Shown here: positions 39,162 to 39,340 of the stretch, piece after piece
Layout of the letters: each line of letters opens with the position of its first letter
Position numbering within the stretch: position 1 is the first letter of the stretch
NCBI GenBank assembly: GCA_934636325.1
Contig: CAKUAK010000009.1
Location: 1-39,340 of the forward strand
DNA from: an uncultured Eubacteriales bacterium
Lineage (GTDB): Bacteria; Bacillota; Clostridia; Oscillospirales; Butyricicoccaceae
Reading direction: 5' to 3'
DNA length: 39,340 nt
The notes under the pieces: model-generated
Databases searched by the model: none
What the model was told of the DNA's origin: nothing
The model's input: only the letters and a program-made list of their open reading frames with translations
Made by a program: the position numbers and the translations under genes

Positions 39162-39340
39162 AAAAACCGCTGCGCTGGGTTTTTCTCTTCCCACAGGCAT
39201 ACCTGTGGGAGCCCTATTTAATCAAATAGATTTGTCCGGCGCATGTCCGGACAAATCATTACGCCGGACTGCCGGCGCGGCGCAGAAGCGCCGTTGAAGT
39301 AAGTTTGGCTCCGGCCTGCGGGCCGGTTTCGCCGTTTTGC
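39162..39340. other. Hairpin cluster and uncoded right end
   Basis: Three hairpins follow the enolase-superfamily remnant: AAAAACC/GGTTTTT (39162-39184, loop of 9), TCCCACAGG-CATA-CCTGTGGGA (39189-39210, 9-bp stem) and GATTTGTCCGG-N7-CCGGACAAATC (39229-39257, 11-bp stem). The first, with its T-run, may be the terminator. The rest (39258-39340) is GC-rich with GGCGC-AGAA-GCGCC and shows no gene before the window ends. Confidence 0.55.

Overview
The window looks like chromosomal DNA of a high-GC, anaerobic Gram-positive bacterium in the class Clostridia, most like an Oscillospirales/Ruminococcaceae-type gut organism. The evidence is a large Firmicutes-type SRP RNA in the order SRP RNA-dnaX-ybaB-recR, strong AGGAGG-type ribosome sites with several GTG and TTG starts, an [FeFe]-hydrogenase, a ferredoxin-dependent 2-oxoacid oxidoreductase, and a BspA-like surface protein ending in three SLH modules. 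The taxon is inferred from these genes, not from a database match.

Positions 1-7.4 kb hold a leftward operon, korD-korA-korB-korC-sucC-sucD plus an AspT-family carrier, with a divergent LysR regulator. Together the products could turn 2-oxoglutarate into succinate, reduced ferredoxin and ATP, with a carrier for a carboxylate or amino acid. Positions 7.4-11.0 kb hold a two-gene hydrogenase unit: an [FeFe]-hydrogenase and an unusual fusion of a NuoF-type iron-sulfur end to a GltD-type NAD(P)H flavoprotein. A DUF4392 (D-glutamate cyclase-like) gene diverges from it. Positions 12.1-15.2 kb carry SRP RNA-dnaX-ybaB-recR, and 15.3-17.8 kb two tandem, closely related MFS transporters. Positions 18.1-22.9 kb are the lower glycolysis operon pgk-tpiA-gpmI-eno.

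Positions 23.2-28.0 kb are an accessory patch: a small membrane protein, a decayed cysteine-hydrolase fragment, the giant BspA/SLH protein (AT-richer in its repeat region) and a 0.5-kb non-coding leader. Ordinary genes then resume: trmL and a DegV protein leftward, and rightward a shikimate-end operon (chorismate mutase, aroC, aroK, aroA) that runs into a ComEC-like metallo-hydrolase and a DUF3006 gene. A tRNA-Thr/tRNA-Tyr pair follows, then two unknown envelope proteins, then pstC-pstA-pstB with a soluble HAD protein but no pstS or phoU. The right end has an enolase-superfamily gene that has lost its catalytic barrel in frame, and a cluster of hairpins.

I see no CRISPR array, prophage, complete insertion sequence or defence system. 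The points most worth following are the kor-suc-carrier operon with its palindromic control region, the hydrogenase/GltD-fusion pair, the pst operon without a binding protein, the barrel-less enolase-superfamily gene, and several perfect palindromes placed on promoters.
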